Positions 15,854 to 25,971 of a DNA stretch of 64,000 nt are shown here, one piece after another. The stretch is from Delftia tsuruhatensis. Lineage in GTDB: Bacteria > Pseudomonadota > Gammaproteobacteria > Burkholderiales > Burkholderiaceae_C. The notes under the pieces are model-generated. The model worked only from the letters and a program-made list of their open reading frames with translations. It made no database searches and was not told where the DNA came from. The position numbers and the translations under genes are program-made. The stretch's first letter is position 1. Every line of letters starts with the position of its first letter. Location: assembly GCF_903815225.1 (NCBI RefSeq), contig NZ_LR813084.1, positions 3,514,501 to 3,578,500 of the forward strand, in the 5' to 3' direction.

Positions 15854-17977
15854 ATGAAGACCCACGTGCTTTCCTCCGCGCTGCTGGCCGCCGGCATGGC
15901 GCTGGCCCTGCCAGGCGCGGCATTGGCCCAGGCAGGGCTGCCAAGCAAAGGCTCGCCCGAACACATCCGCGCCGTCACGGCGCGCATCGATTCGCAGAGC
16001 ATCCTCGACAACGCCCGTACGTCCCGCGACTGGCCCAGCTACGGCATGGACTACAGCGAGACGCGCTTTTCCAAACTCAGGCAGCTGGACACGGCCAATG
16101 TGAAGCGGCTGGGCCTGGTCTGGTCGTATGACCTGGAATCCACGCGCGGCGTGGAGTCCACGCCCGTGGTGGTCGATGGAATCATGTACGTCACGGCCAG
16201 CTGGAGCGTGGTGCATGCGGTGGACGTGCGCACCGGCAAGCGCCTGTGGAGCTACGACCCCGGCGTGGACCGCGCCAACGGCTTCAAGGGCTGCTGCGAC
16301 GTGGTCAACCGGGGCGTGGCGGTCTACAAGGGCAAGGTGTTCGTGGGCGCCTTCGACGGCCGCCTGGTGGCGCTGGACGCGGCCACGGGCCAGAAGGTCT
16401 GGGAGCAGGACACCATCGTCGACCGCGCCTTCTCGTACACCATCACGGGCGCGCCGCGCGTCATCAAGGGCAAGGTGGTGATCGGCAACGGCGGCGCCGA
16501 GTACGGCGTGCGCGGCTATGTCACGGCCTATGACGCCGAGACCGGCGCGCAGCAATGGCGCTGGTTCACCGTGCCCGGCGACCCGTCCAAGCCCTTCGAG
16601 AACGAAGCCATGGCCCGCGCTGCCAAGACCTGGGACCCGGCCGGCAAGTGGTGGGAGGCCGGGGGCGGCGGCACGGCCTGGGACACCATGGCCTACGACC
16701 CCGAGCTGAACCTGATGTACATCGGCACGGGCAACGGCTCGCCCTGGGCCCAGTCCAAGCGCAGCCCGGCCGGTGGCGACAACCTGTACCTGGCCAGCAT
16801 CGTGGCGCTGAACCCCGACACGGGCGAGTACGTCTGGCACTACCAGGAGACGCCGGGCGACAGCTGGGACTTCACCTCCACCCAGCCCATGGTGCTGGCC
16901 GACATCAAGGTGGGCGGCAAGCCGCGCAAGGTCATCCTGCATGCGCCCAAGAACGGCTTTTTCTTCGTGATCGACCGCACGAATGGCCAGTTCATCTCGG
17001 CCAAGAACTTCGTCGACGTGAACTGGGCCAGCGGCTACGACGCCAAGGGCCGGCCCATCGAGACGCCGATTGCGCGCAGCGGCGACCGCGCCCGAGACGT
17101 GATCCCCAGCCCCTTTGGCGCGCACAACTGGCATTCCATGTCCTACAGCCCCGACACAGGCCTGGCCTACCTGCCGGCCCAGCATGTGCCGCTGACCCTG
17201 CAGGACAACAAGAACTGGAAGTTCAACGGCGGCTCCCTGCCCGAGCCGCACAGCAACATCGGCTGGAACACGGCCACGCTGATCAACATGGAGCCGCCCA
17301 AGAGCACGCCCTTCGGCCGCCTGATCGCCTGGGACCCGGTGGCACAGAAGGAGCGCTGGCGCGTCGAGCATGCCTCGCCCTGGAACGGCGGCACGCTGGC
17401 CACGGCGGGCAACCTGGTGTTCCAGGGCACGGCCGACGGCCGCTTCGTGGCCTATGACGCGCGCAACGGCAAGAAGCTCTGGGAAAAGCCCACGGGCACG
17501 GGCGTGGTGGCCGCACCCATCACCTATGAGGTCGATGGCCGGCAGTACGTCTCCATCGCCGTGGGCTGGGGCGGCGTCTACGGCCTGGCTGCGCGCCACA
17601 CCGAGCGCAAGGGCCCGGGCACGGTCTACACCTTCGCGCTGGACGGCAAGGCCGAGGCGCCTGCCTTCGTCGCCTACCAGCAGGGCAAGCTGCTGCAGGG
17701 CGTGCCCTACGACAAGAGCCTGGTGGCCGAAGGCACGGCCCTGTACGTGAGCAACTGCGCCTTCTGCCACGGCGTGCCCGGCGTGGACCGGGGCGGCAAC
17801 CTGCCCAACCTCGGCTACCTGGACAAGGCCTATATCGAACACCTGGACAAGTTCATCTTCAAGGGCCCGGCCATGGCGCGCGGCATGCCGGACTTCACGG
17901 GCAAGCTGAGCATGGACGACGTCGAGAAGATCAAGGCCTTCATCCAGGGCACGGCCGACGCGGTGCGACCCAAGTAA
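15854..17977 (+). CDS. PQQ-dependent quinohaemoprotein alcohol dehydrogenase
   Basis: A 707-residue periplasmic type II alcohol dehydrogenase. A signal peptide ends ALPGAALAQ. The eight-bladed PQQ propeller follows, with the vicinal disulfide Cys pair in KGCCDVVNRG (about residues 145-146), FTSTQP and the Trp-docking repeats such as GxxYVWHYQ. A C-terminal cytochrome c domain carries CAFCHG (haem Cys near 635 and 638, His 639) and a distal Met in AMARGMPDF. It oxidises primary alcohols and passes electrons via PQQ and haem c to the respiratory chain. It is followed by an outer-membrane protein and an aldehyde dehydrogenase, giving a two-step alcohol-to-acid pathway. PQQ synthesis genes are not in the window. 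Confidence 0.93.
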   Translation: MKTHVLSSALLAAGMALALPGAALAQAGLPSKGSPEHIRAVTARIDSQSILDNARTSRDWPSYGMDYSETRFSKLRQLDTANVKRLGLVWSYDLESTRGVESTPVVVDGIMYVTASWSVVHAVDVRTGKRLWSYDPGVDRANGFKGCCDVVNRGVAVYKGKVFVGAFDGRLVALDAATGQKVWEQDTIVDRAFSYTITGAPRVIKGKVVIGNGGAEYGVRGYVTAYDAETGAQQWRWFTVPGDPSKPFENEAMARAAKTWDPAGKWWEAGGGGTAWDTMAYDPELNLMYIGTGNGSPWAQSKRSPAGGDNLYLASIVALNPDTGEYVWHYQETPGDSWDFTSTQPMVLADIKVGGKPRKVILHAPKNGFFFVIDRTNGQFISAKNFVDVNWASGYDAKGRPIETPIARSGDRARDVIPSPFGAHNWHSMSYSPDTGLAYLPAQHVPLTLQDNKNWKFNGGSLPEPHSNIGWNTATLINMEPPKSTPFGRLIAWDPVAQKERWRVEHASPWNGGTLATAGNLVFQGTADGRFVAYDARNGKKLWEKPTGTGVVAAPITYEVDGRQYVSIAVGWGGVYGLAARHTERKGPGTVYTFALDGKAEAPAFVAYQQGKLLQGVPYDKSLVAEGTALYVSNCAFCHGVPGVDRGGNLPNLGYLDKAYIEHLDKFIFKGPAMARGMPDFTGKLSMDDVEKIKAFIQGTADAVRPK

Positions 17978-18019
17978 ACAGCCCTCCCTCCTTCCCCAAC
18001 CTCCCATTCCCTCCCCGGC

Positions 18020-18038
18020 CCTGCTGTCCTGCAGCAGG
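18020..18038. terminator. Intercistronic hairpin after the alcohol dehydrogenase gene
   Basis: CCTGCTG (18020-18026) pairs with CAGCAGG (18032-18038) around a 5-base loop; a wider pairing GCCCTGC/GCAGGGC (18018-18024 with 18044-18050) ends in TTTGCC. It lies in the 106-bp gap before the outer-membrane gene. It could be a partial terminator or an RNA-stability element lowering downstream expression; there is no long U tract. Confidence 0.35.
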
Positions 18039-18083
18039 CCTGGGCAGGGCTTTGCCTGAAAACACCGGACAGGACACCCCGCA

Positions 18084-18965
18084 ATGCCATCCCCATCCCA
18101 CCGACGCGCATCCCCGGCCCTGGCGGCCATGGCCCTGTGCTGCGCCGTCAACGCCCATGCCGTCGACATCGACGCCGGCGACTACACCGCCCTGCCCCCG
18201 GGCACCACGCTGGGCATGGTCTATTACCAGCACGCCACGCGGGACAGCCTCTATGCCAATGGCGAGCAGGCGCCCATACGGCCGAGGCTGACCTCGGACA
18301 TCGGCATAGCGCGCGGCGTGCACTTCATGAAGCTGGGCGACTATGTGATCGACCCGCAGTTCCTGCTGCCCTTCGGGCGCCTGTCGGCCTCGCGCGACAT
18401 TGCGGCCATGGGCAGCAATACCGGCGTGGGCGACCTGATGCTGGCCGCCACCCTGTGGCTGACAAAGCCCGGCGACAAGGAGCACTTCGGCATCACTCCC
18501 TTCGTCTGGCTGCCCACGGGCCAGTACCACCGCAACGACCCGCTGAGCCTGGGCGAGAACCGCTGGAAGGCCGCACTGCAGGCCGGCTGGATCAAGCCGC
18601 TGGGCAAGAGCGTGACCATGGACCTGGCGGCCGATGTCACCGTCTTCGGCAAGAACGACGACTTCGGCGCCCACAGCGCCACGCTCAAGCAAAAGGCGCA
18701 GTTCCAGTTCCAGGGCCTGCTGCGCTACCACCTGTCGGATACCTCGGACCTGCGCCTGGGCTTGTCGCACCTGACGGGCGGCGAGACCAGGGTCAACGGC
18801 GTGGCGCAAGGCGACCGCCAGTCCACCACCAAGGTCTCGTTCGGCGGCGCGGTCTTCGTCGCGCCCAGGACGCAGCTGCTGGCCACCGTGGGCCGCGACC
18901 TGCATGTGCGCCAGGGCTTCAAGGAGAACGCCCGCATCAACCTGCGACTGCTGCAGGTTTTCTGA
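18084..18965 (+). CDS. Outer-membrane transporter, MetA-pathway phenol-degradation-like (SphA/CymD family)
   Basis: A 293-residue exported protein with a signal peptide ending VNAHA, followed by an amphipathic beta-barrel pattern and a terminal aromatic residue (LLQVF). The segments VDIDAGDYTALPPGT and the middle ITPFVWLPTGQYHRNDPLSLGENRWK are typical of the phenol MetA degradation-like barrel family, which is thought to assist entry of hydrophobic substrates across the outer membrane. It lies between an alcohol dehydrogenase and an aldehyde dehydrogenase in the same direction, so it probably admits the alcohol or aldehyde substrate. Confidence 0.75.
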   Translation: MPSPSHRRASPALAAMALCCAVNAHAVDIDAGDYTALPPGTTLGMVYYQHATRDSLYANGEQAPIRPRLTSDIGIARGVHFMKLGDYVIDPQFLLPFGRLSASRDIAAMGSNTGVGDLMLAATLWLTKPGDKEHFGITPFVWLPTGQYHRNDPLSLGENRWKAALQAGWIKPLGKSVTMDLAADVTVFGKNDDFGAHSATLKQKAQFQFQGLLRYHLSDTSDLRLGLSHLTGGETRVNGVAQGDRQSTTKVSFGGAVFVAPRTQLLATVGRDLHVRQGFKENARINLRLLQVF

Positions 18966-19007
18966 ATCCCAAGCCCCTTCCTCCTCTCCACCACCAAGGA
19001 ACGAACC

Positions 19008-20516
19008 ATGAACCTCAGCGACATCCAGCACCAGATCAGCGAGCGCGCCAGCGCCTTCCTCAACCGGGGCACGCACGACCTCTTCATCGACGGCCAGTGG
19101 GTGGCCGCGCAAAGCGGCCAGCGCCTGCCCACCGTCAACCCCGCCACCGAGGCCGTGATCGCCGAGGTCGCCAGTGCCGGCCCCGCCGATGTGGACCGGG
19201 CCGTGCGCGCTGCCCACCGCGCGCTGCACCAGGGCCCCTGGGGCCGCATGCGCCCCATGGAGCGCGAACGGCTGATGCTGCGGCTGGCCGACCTCATGGA
19301 GCAGCACGCCCAGGCCCTGGCCGAGGTCGAATCGCTGGACAACGGCAAGTCCGCCGCCATCGCGGGCGCCGTGGACATTGCCATGGCCATCGCCTCCATC
19401 CGCTACATGGCGGGCTGGGCCACCAAGATCGAGGGCATGACGCACGAGCACTCCATCCCCCTCGCTCCGGAGGCCCGGATGTTCACCTACACCCGGCGCG
19501 AACCCGTGGGCGTGGTCGCGGCCGTCGTGCCCTGGAACTTCCCCCTGCTCATGGCCACCTGGAAGCTCGCGCCCGCGCTGGCCGCAGGCTGCACCCTGGT
19601 GCTCAAGCCCGCCGAGCAGACCCCGCTGACCGCGCTGATGCTGGCCGAGCTGATCCAGGAGGCCGGCTTTCCGCCCGGCGTGTTCAACGTGGTCACGGGC
19701 GACGGCCCCGGCACGGGCGCGCCCCTGGTCTCGCACCCGCTGGTCAACAAGGTCAGCTTCACGGGCTCGACCGAGGTCGGCAAGCGCATCGGCCACGCCT
19801 GCATGGACAACATGACGCGCATCACGCTGGAGCTGGGAGGCAAGTCCCCGGTCATCGTGCTCGACGACTGCGACCCGGCCACGGCGGCTGCCGGCGCGGC
19901 CAACGCCATCTTCTTCAACCACGGCCAGGTCTGCTGCGCAGGCTCTCGCCTGTACGTGCACAAGACAATGTTCGACCGCGTGGTCGCCGACGTGGCCGAC
20001 CAGGCCGGCAAGCTCACGCTGGGCCACGGCCTGGACCCCCGCGCCCAGATGGGCCCGCTGGTCTCGCAGGAGCAGATGGAGCGCGTCTGCGGCTACATCG
20101 ACATCGGCCGCAGCCAGGGCGCCGAGGTGCTGGTGGGCGGTGGCCGCGCGGGCCAGCGCGGCTACTTCGTGCAGCCCACGGTGATGACCGGCGTGCAGCA
20201 CGACCACCGCGTGGCGCGCGAGGAAATCTTCGGCCCCGTGCTCGTGGCCATGCCCTATGACGACCTGGACGAGGTCGCCGCCTGGGCCAACGACACGCCC
20301 TACGGCCTGGGCGCCAGCATCTGGTCCAACAACCTGTCCAAGGTCCACCGCCTGATCCCCAAGATCCAGTCCGGCACGGTCTGGGTCAACTGCCACAGCA
20401 CGCTGGACCCGGGCATGCCCTTCGGCGGCTACAAGCAATCCGGCATGGGCCGCGACATGGGCCGCACGGCGCTGGATGCGTACCTGGAGACCAAGTCGGT
20501 GTTCATCAACCTGTAA
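19008..20516 (+). CDS. NAD-dependent aldehyde dehydrogenase
   Basis: A 502-residue member of the ALDH superfamily. It has the cofactor loop VVPWNFPLLM, the FTGSTEVGK motif, the general base Glu in LELGGKSP (about residue 275) and the catalytic Cys in NHGQVCCAGSR (residues 309-310). It oxidises aldehydes to acids with NAD. Located 42 bp after the outer-membrane gene and downstream of the quinoprotein dehydrogenase, it should take the aldehyde made in the periplasm and oxidise it in the cytoplasm. The vicinal Cys-Cys at the active site is common in AcoD/ExaC-type enzymes. Confidence 0.93.
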   Translation: MNLSDIQHQISERASAFLNRGTHDLFIDGQWVAAQSGQRLPTVNPATEAVIAEVASAGPADVDRAVRAAHRALHQGPWGRMRPMERERLMLRLADLMEQHAQALAEVESLDNGKSAAIAGAVDIAMAIASIRYMAGWATKIEGMTHEHSIPLAPEARMFTYTRREPVGVVAAVVPWNFPLLMATWKLAPALAAGCTLVLKPAEQTPLTALMLAELIQEAGFPPGVFNVVTGDGPGTGAPLVSHPLVNKVSFTGSTEVGKRIGHACMDNMTRITLELGGKSPVIVLDDCDPATAAAGAANAIFFNHGQVCCAGSRLYVHKTMFDRVVADVADQAGKLTLGHGLDPRAQMGPLVSQEQMERVCGYIDIGRSQGAEVLVGGGRAGQRGYFVQPTVMTGVQHDHRVAREEIFGPVLVAMPYDDLDEVAAWANDTPYGLGASIWSNNLSKVHRLIPKIQSGTVWVNCHSTLDPGMPFGGYKQSGMGRDMGRTALDAYLETKSVFINL

Positions 20517-20677
20517 GGGCCGGGCCGCTGGACTGCAGTTTTTTTACATGCCGGCGGCCTGCGCTGTTCTGACGGCGCAGATTCAGACGACTCCGATCTC
20601 CATTCGCCGCAGAACCTTGCACACTCCCTCGCTTTCCATGCCGCCCGGGCTGCGGCGCACCAAAAGAGAGGGAGACC

Positions 20678-22228
20678 ATGCACCATCGACTGGCCGCCGG
20701 GCTGTCACTGCTTTTCATCGCCTTCGCCTGCCACGCGCAGGACGGGGACACGGACCCCAGGCCCACGCCGGAACAGGCCCGCGAGGAAGCACAGCGCTGG
20801 AGCCGCACCGCCGTGGAAGACATAGGCCGCGTGCACGCGATCATCCAGCAGTCGCACCCGGCCATCCTCGACCCGGACGCGCAGGCTTTCCACCAATGGT
20901 TCCGCCAGGGCCATGACCAGGCCATGGCACTGGCCCGGCGCGCGACGACGCCGCAGCGGGCCTTTGCCGCGCTGCGCTTCTACACCAGCGGCTACAGGGA
21001 CAACCATCTGGTCGTGTGGAACCCCTCCCCATCGGCCGCCGCCATTAACTGGGCGGGCTGGGCCGTGCAGCGCCAGGGCGGACGCTACCGGGTCTCGGGC
21101 CGCGCCGCACAATGGCCTGTCGATACGCCGCAGGTGGGTGAGCAGGTGCTGTCCTGCGACGGCCGCCCCCTCGACGATTTGCTCGCTGAAAAAGTCGCGC
21201 CCTTCGTGACCCGGCTCACGCACCTGGAGTCCACCAAGTCCGACCTGGCCTGGCTTCTGACCCGCGAGTCGCCCACGGCCCCGCTGTGGGAGCCGTTCAG
21301 GGTCAGCCAATGCACGACCCGCACGGCCACGGGCGAGATCCGCCATTACGGCATGCAGTGGCAGCCCCTGACCGACAAGGACACCGAGGCTCTGAAGCAG
21401 CCCCGCAGGCCGCGACAGGGCATCACGCAGGTACGCCCGGGCGTGTACTGGGTCCATGCCTCCGACTTCCAGCCCAAGTCCAGCAAGGCCGTTGCCCGCT
21501 TCGAGCAAATGCTGGACGGAATCCGGCAGACCGGAGAGGCGCAGGCCGTGGTGCTCGATGCGCGCGGCAATGGTGGCGGCGACTCCGTACTCGGCTACCG
21601 CATCCTGATGGCCCTGCTGACGGATGCCATCGTCAAGGACGATGCGGCACAGCCACAGCAGCCCCGGGCCTACTGGCGTGTTTCCAACCTTGCGCTGGAG
21701 GCTTTCGAGGAGCGAAAGGCCCAATCCCGCGAAACGGAGGGTGAGGACAGCCTGTTCTACCAGTTCACCCAGCGGATGGCATCGCTGATACAAGAGGCCG
21801 CATCACGCGGGCAGGACTTTGTCGAGCAGCCATCGGTGGAAGAGTCGCACCCGGAGTTCCAGCAGGACGCTGCACAGGAACGCGCCCGCCGCTTCAGCGG
21901 CCAGCTGGTGCTGGTCACCGATGCCTATTGCATGAGCGCCTGCCTGGACTTCGTGAGCGCGGCACTGCGGATTCCGGGCATCGTGCATGTGGGCAGCCCC
22001 ACCGGAACGGACACGCCTTACACCGATGTCGCCGACAAGGCGCTTTCGCCGACCGTCACGCTCCGCGTCCCGCTCAAGGTCTGGAAGAACCACGGCCGCC
22101 AGGACAAGGAAGGCCAGCCCTACGTGCCGCAGTTCGTCTTCGACGGCAACCTCGCCGACACCGCCGCCGTGCAGGCCTGGGTGCTGGACAGCATCCTGCC
22201 GACGGCAGGCCGGATATCGCTCGATTGA
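20678..22228 (+). CDS. Exported S41 family peptidase-like protein
   Basis: A 516-residue protein with a signal peptide ending FACHAQ. The C-terminal half has the S41 (tail-specific protease/tricorn-like) core: VVLDARGNGGGDSV, a strand leading to DAYCMSACLDFVSAAL with the likely nucleophile Ser420, then HVGSPTGTDTPYTDV. A PDZ domain is not evident. Secreted S41 enzymes of this type are poorly characterised; the usual Ser-Lys dyad partner could not be placed with confidence, so activity is inferred. It stands alone, 161 bp after the aldehyde dehydrogenase and converging on dld. Confidence 0.75.
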   Translation: MHHRLAAGLSLLFIAFACHAQDGDTDPRPTPEQAREEAQRWSRTAVEDIGRVHAIIQQSHPAILDPDAQAFHQWFRQGHDQAMALARRATTPQRAFAALRFYTSGYRDNHLVVWNPSPSAAAINWAGWAVQRQGGRYRVSGRAAQWPVDTPQVGEQVLSCDGRPLDDLLAEKVAPFVTRLTHLESTKSDLAWLLTRESPTAPLWEPFRVSQCTTRTATGEIRHYGMQWQPLTDKDTEALKQPRRPRQGITQVRPGVYWVHASDFQPKSSKAVARFEQMLDGIRQTGEAQAVVLDARGNGGGDSVLGYRILMALLTDAIVKDDAAQPQQPRAYWRVSNLALEAFEERKAQSRETEGEDSLFYQFTQRMASLIQEAASRGQDFVEQPSVEESHPEFQQDAAQERARRFSGQLVLVTDAYCMSACLDFVSAALRIPGIVHVGSPTGTDTPYTDVADKALSPTVTLRVPLKVWKNHGRQDKEGQPYVPQFVFDGNLADTAAVQAWVLDSILPTAGRISLD

Positions 22229-22243
22229 AAAACGTCCCCCCCC

Positions 22244-23998
22244 CTACTCCGAATACCCCTTGGGCCATCCCCCCGGCCGGTCGCAGCATTCCTCCCAGCC
22301 CAGCTGGCGCGAGGTGTGGCCTATGCCGGGGTTGAAGGTGTTGGTCGGGTCCAGCGCGCGGTAGAAGCCCGCCAGCGCGGGCTTGGCGATGTAGAGGTGG
22401 CCTACGTTGTGCTCGGCCGGGTACTCGGCGCGGCGCGCGTCCAGCAGCTCCCACATGCGGTGCTCCATGGCCAGCGGGTCCACGCCCTTCTTGACGATGT
22501 AGTCCTGGTGGAAGACATGGCAGAAGAAGTGGCCGTAGTAGAGCTTGTGGACCATGTCGCGCTCGACGTCGGCAGGCAGTTGCTCCACCCATTCGCGGTC
22601 GTTGCGGCGCAGGGCGACATCGAGGGCGACGATGTCCTCGACCTGGGCGCGGTGCACCTCGCGGTAGCGGATGGCCGCACCCGCGATGGCGAAGCGGTGC
22701 AGGAAGGCCTTGCGCCCCTCGTCGGCATCGCACTCGAACCAGCCGCCCGTGGTGCTGCCGCTGAAGTGCCGCGTGAGGAATTCACGCGTGGCTTCGGCCG
22801 TGTCGTTGGACACGCGCACCAGCAGGTGGTGCTCGTAGCGGTCGCGCCACTGGCGCATGCGCGCGGGCAGGTGGCTGGGCAGCAGGTTGGTCAGCGCCTG
22901 GATCACGCGATCGGTGACGCCGCGCAGGCCGAAGCGCTCGAAGAAGCCGTCCACGCGGCTCTTGAGCGCGAAGGCGGCCGGCACCCTGGCCGTGCCGAAG
23001 CGGTCGATCAAGAGGAAGGTGTCCTTGCCGTACTTCTCGCCGATGTCGTAGGCCGTGCGGTGGATGTATTCGCCCGCAATCGGCAGGCGTGGCAGCGCGG
23101 TCAGCAGGTGGCGGCGCACGGCCGTGAGGTCGTCGGGCGCATTGCTGCCTATGTAGAAGACGGTGCTGGGTTCCTTGGGAAAGGTGTCCAGCCGCACGGC
23201 GAACAGGCACAGCTTGCCGGCCGAGCCCGAGGCTTCGAACAGGCGCGAAGGGTCTGCGTTGAAGCGCGCGGGCGTGTCTTCATCGACGGCGCGCACGGCC
23301 TCGGCATAGCGCGGATCGGACGCCGCGCGCTGCGGGTCGCTGGCGATGTCGGACTCGGTGTAGTCGCCGTTTTGCAGCCGCGTGAGGATTTCCTCGGGCG
23401 TGCGGCCCAGGGCGATGCCCAGGTGGTTGACGAGTTCCAGCGAGCCGTCGTCGCACACGCGCGCATACAGCGCCAGCTCGGTATAGGCCGGGCCGCGCCG
23501 CACCAGGGCACCGCCCGAGTTGTTGCAGATGCCGCCCAGCACCGAGGCCCCGATGCACGACGAGCCGATCACCGAATGCGGCTCGCGGCCCAGCGGCGCC
23601 AGCGCCTGCTCCAGCCGGTCCAGCGTGGCGCCGGGCAGGCAGACCACCTGGGCGCCGCCGCCAATGACCTGCACGCCGGTGATGCGCAAGGTGTTGATGA
23701 GCACGATCTCGCGGTCGTAGCCAGCGCCGTCGGGCGTGGAGCCGCCCGTCAGGCCCGTGTTGGCGGCCTGCATGATGACGATGCGCCCGGCCGCCACGGC
23801 GGCCTGCACCACCTTCCACTGTTCGAGCAGCGTCCCGGGCCGCACGACGGCCAGCACCGGCCCTTCGCCCGTGCGGTGGCCCTTGCGGAAACGCCGCGTG
23901 GCCTGGTCGTCGGTCAGCACATGGGCCGCGCCCACGGCCTCGCGCAGCTGCAGCAGCAGGGCCTCGCGGGAGACGACCGGAGTCTGCAGCGCGCTCAT
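22244..23998 (-). CDS. dld: Quinone-dependent D-lactate dehydrogenase
   Basis: A 584-residue peripheral membrane flavoenzyme of the Dld type. The FAD-binding PCMH domain includes [15 protein letters not shown] and the [19 protein letters not shown] stretch; the C-terminal cap and membrane-binding regions follow, ending [10 protein letters not shown]...WPKGYSE. It oxidises D-lactate to pyruvate and feeds electrons to quinone. It is the last gene of the operon lctP-lldR-lldD-dld; its ATG overlaps the lldD stop (ATGA), indicating translational coupling. Together with LldD the cell can use both lactate enantiomers. Confidence 0.92.
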   Translation of the reverse strand: MSALQTPVVSREALLLQLREAVGAAHVLTDDQATRRFRKGHRTGEGPVLAVVRPGTLLEQWKVVQAAVAAGRIVIMQAANTGLTGGSTPDGAGYDREIVLINTLRITGVQVIGGGAQVVCLPGATLDRLEQALAPLGREPHSVIGSSCIGASVLGGICNNSGGALVRRGPAYTELALYARVCDDGSLELVNHLGIALGRTPEEILTRLQNGDYTESDIASDPQRAASDPRYAEAVRAVDEDTPARFNADPSRLFEASGSAGKLCLFAVRLDTFPKEPSTVFYIGSNAPDDLTAVRRHLLTALPRLPIAGEYIHRTAYDIGEKYGKDTFLLIDRFGTARVPAAFALKSRVDGFFERFGLRGVTDRVIQALTNLLPSHLPARMRQWRDRYEHHLLVRVSNDTAEATREFLTRHFSGSTTGGWFECDADEGRKAFLHRFAIAGAAIRYREVHRAQVEDIVALDVALRRNDREWVEQLPADVERDMVHKLYYGHFFCHVFHQDYIVKKGVDPLAMEHRMWELLDARRAEYPAEHNVGHLYIAKPALAGFYRALDPTNTFNPGIGHTSRQLGWEECCDRPGGWPKGYSE

Positions 23999-25134
23999 GG
24001 CTGGCGCACCAGCAGGTCGCCGGTGATGTCGGACACCTTGCTTACGCTGGTCAGCGTCATGGCCACGCGCATTTCCTTTTCCAATAGTTCCAGCAGGTGC
24101 TTGACGCCCGCCTCGCCGGAGGTGGCCAGGGCGTAGATGAAGGCGCGGCCGATCATGGCGCAGTCGGCGCCCAGGGCGATGGCGCGCACCACGTCCAGCC
24201 CATTGCGGATGCCGGAGTCGGCCAGGATCTTGATCTGGCCCTTGACCGCGTCGGCAATGGCCGGCAGCGCGCGCGCCGAGGACAGCACGCCGTCGAGCTG
24301 GCGGCCGCCATGGTTGGAGACGATGATGCCATCGGCGCCAAAGCGCACGGCGTCCTTGGCGTCCTCGGGGTCGAGGATGCCCTTGATGACCATGGGTCCC
24401 TTCCAGAAGGCGCGTATCCACTCCAGGTCCTTCCAGGAGATGGATGGGTCGAAATTGGCGCCCAGCCAGCCGATGTAGTCGGCCAGCCCGGTGGGGCTGC
24501 CCCGGTAGGCGGAGATGTTGCCCAGGTCGTGCGGGCGGCCCAGCAGGCCCACGTCCCAGGACCAGGCTGGATGCGTGACCGACTGCCAGTAGCGGCGCAG
24601 GGCCGCGTTGGGGCCGCTCATGCCCGAATGCGCATCGCGGTAGCGCGCGCCGGGCACGGGCATGTCCACGGTGAAGACCAGGGTGGAGCAGCCAGCCGCC
24701 TGGGCGCGCTCCAGCGCGTTCTGCATGAAGCCCCGGTCCTTGAGCACATACAGCTGGAACCACATGGGGCGCTTGATCTTCGGCGCCACTTCCTCGATGG
24801 GGCAGACCGAGACCGTGGACATGGTGAACGGAATGCCATGCGCGTCGGCCGCGCGCGCAGCCTGCACCTCGCCGCGGCGGCGGTACATGCCCGTCAGGCC
24901 CACGGGCGACAGCGCCACGGGGATGGACAGCTTTTCGCCGAACAGCTCGATGCTGGTGTCCAGTTGGCTCATGTCCTTGAGCACGCGCTGGCGCAGCGCC
25001 ACGGCGGCCAGGTCTTCCACATTGCGGCGCAGCGTCTGCTCGGCATAGGCGCCGCCGTCGATGTAGTGGAACAGGAAAGGCGGCAGGCGCTTTTGCGCCG
25101 CCGCGCGGTAGTCGGAGGTCGAGGAGATGATCAT
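23995..25134 (-). CDS. lldD: FMN-dependent L-lactate dehydrogenase
   Basis: A 379-residue member of the alpha-hydroxy-acid oxidase family. It starts [20 protein letters not shown] with the [10 protein letters not shown] motif, and carries the FMN/active-site loop [13 protein letters not shown] with the catalytic His and the phosphate-binding [10 protein letters not shown]. It oxidises L-lactate to pyruvate at the membrane, reducing quinone. It lies 10 bp after lldR and overlaps dld by 4 bp. Length and motifs are fully normal for LldD. Confidence 0.94.
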   Translation of the reverse strand: MIISSTSDYRAAAQKRLPPFLFHYIDGGAYAEQTLRRNVEDLAAVALRQRVLKDMSQLDTSIELFGEKLSIPVALSPVGLTGMYRRRGEVQAARAADAHGIPFTMSTVSVCPIEEVAPKIKRPMWFQLYVLKDRGFMQNALERAQAAGCSTLVFTVDMPVPGARYRDAHSGMSGPNAALRRYWQSVTHPAWSWDVGLLGRPHDLGNISAYRGSPTGLADYIGWLGANFDPSISWKDLEWIRAFWKGPMVIKGILDPEDAKDAVRFGADGIIVSNHGGRQLDGVLSSARALPAIADAVKGQIKILADSGIRNGLDVVRAIALGADCAMIGRAFIYALATSGEAGVKHLLELLEKEMRVAMTLTSVSKVSDITGDLLVRQP

Positions 25135-25144
25135 GATGGGTGTC

Positions 25145-25951
25145 TCATGTCTTTCGTATCAGGTCAGAAGGCGGAAGCAGCGCGGGGGCGGCGTCCAGCG
25201 GCAGGCGCATCGAACGTTCGCGCCGAGCACGGTCTTCGTCCAGGCGCTGGATGGTGGTGCGCACATGCTCCAGGTGCTCGCCGATGCATTCGCGGGCGCG
25301 CTGCGGGTCGCCGTCCAGGATGGCCTGCATCAGGCTCTGGTGCTGCACGGTCAGCTCCTGCAGGGTCTGGGGCGCGCTGAGGCGGAACATGTCATGGCGG
25401 TTGCGCTCCACGGTGGACAGCACCACGGTGAACAGGCTGTGCATGACCTGCACCAGCACCAGGTTGTGCGAAGCCTCGGCAATGGCCAGGTGGAACTGCG
25501 CATCGGCGCGCGCCGCCAGCTCGGCGTGGCCGCTTTGCTGGTGCTGGATCATCACGTCGAAGCAGCGCTGGATGTGGTCCTTGTCCTGGGGCGTGGCACG
25601 CTGGGCGGCCAGCCAGGCCGTGCTGGTCTCCAGCGCATGGCGGGTTTCCAGCACGTCGTAGCGGTAGTGGGAATCGGACTCCATGAGCCCGGCCAGGGGC
25701 CGCATGGCGTCCTTCAGCCAGTCCGCAGGCTCGGCAGCCGGCGCCGGCTCCTGCAGGTAAGTGCCATCGCCGCGCCGCGCCGCCAGCACGCCCTGGCTGG
25801 TCAGCTTCTGTATGGCCTCGCGCACCGAGGTCCGCGAGACACCCAGCTCGGCCGCCAGTTGCCGCTCGGCGGGCAGCCGCTGTCCGGGCTGCACTCCGCT
25901 GGCCTGCACCAGGGCCAGCAATTTTTCGACAACTTGATCGGCAACGCGCAT
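25145..25951 (-). CDS. lldR: FadR-subfamily GntR regulator of lactate utilisation
   Basis: A 268-residue GntR regulator. The winged HTH (about residues 10-70) contains [27 protein letters not shown]; the C-terminal FCD domain carries the metal-binding Asp/His set ([10 protein letters not shown] and later His residues). In Escherichia coli LldR represses and, with L-lactate, activates lldPRD through two operators that probably loop. Two matching operators lie upstream of lctP here. It is encoded between the permease and the dehydrogenase, the same order as in lldPRD. Confidence 0.9.
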   Translation of the reverse strand: MRVADQVVEKLLALVQASGVQPGQRLPAERQLAAELGVSRTSVREAIQKLTSQGVLAARRGDGTYLQEPAPAAEPADWLKDAMRPLAGLMESDSHYRYDVLETRHALETSTAWLAAQRATPQDKDHIQRCFDVMIQHQQSGHAELAARADAQFHLAIAEASHNLVLVQVMHSLFTVVLSTVERNRHDMFRLSAPQTLQELTVQHQSLMQAILDGDPQRARECIGEHLEHVRTTIQRLDEDRARRERSMRLPLDAAPALLPPSDLIRKT

Positions 25952-25971
25952 GGGGGAACTCTCTGGTGTTT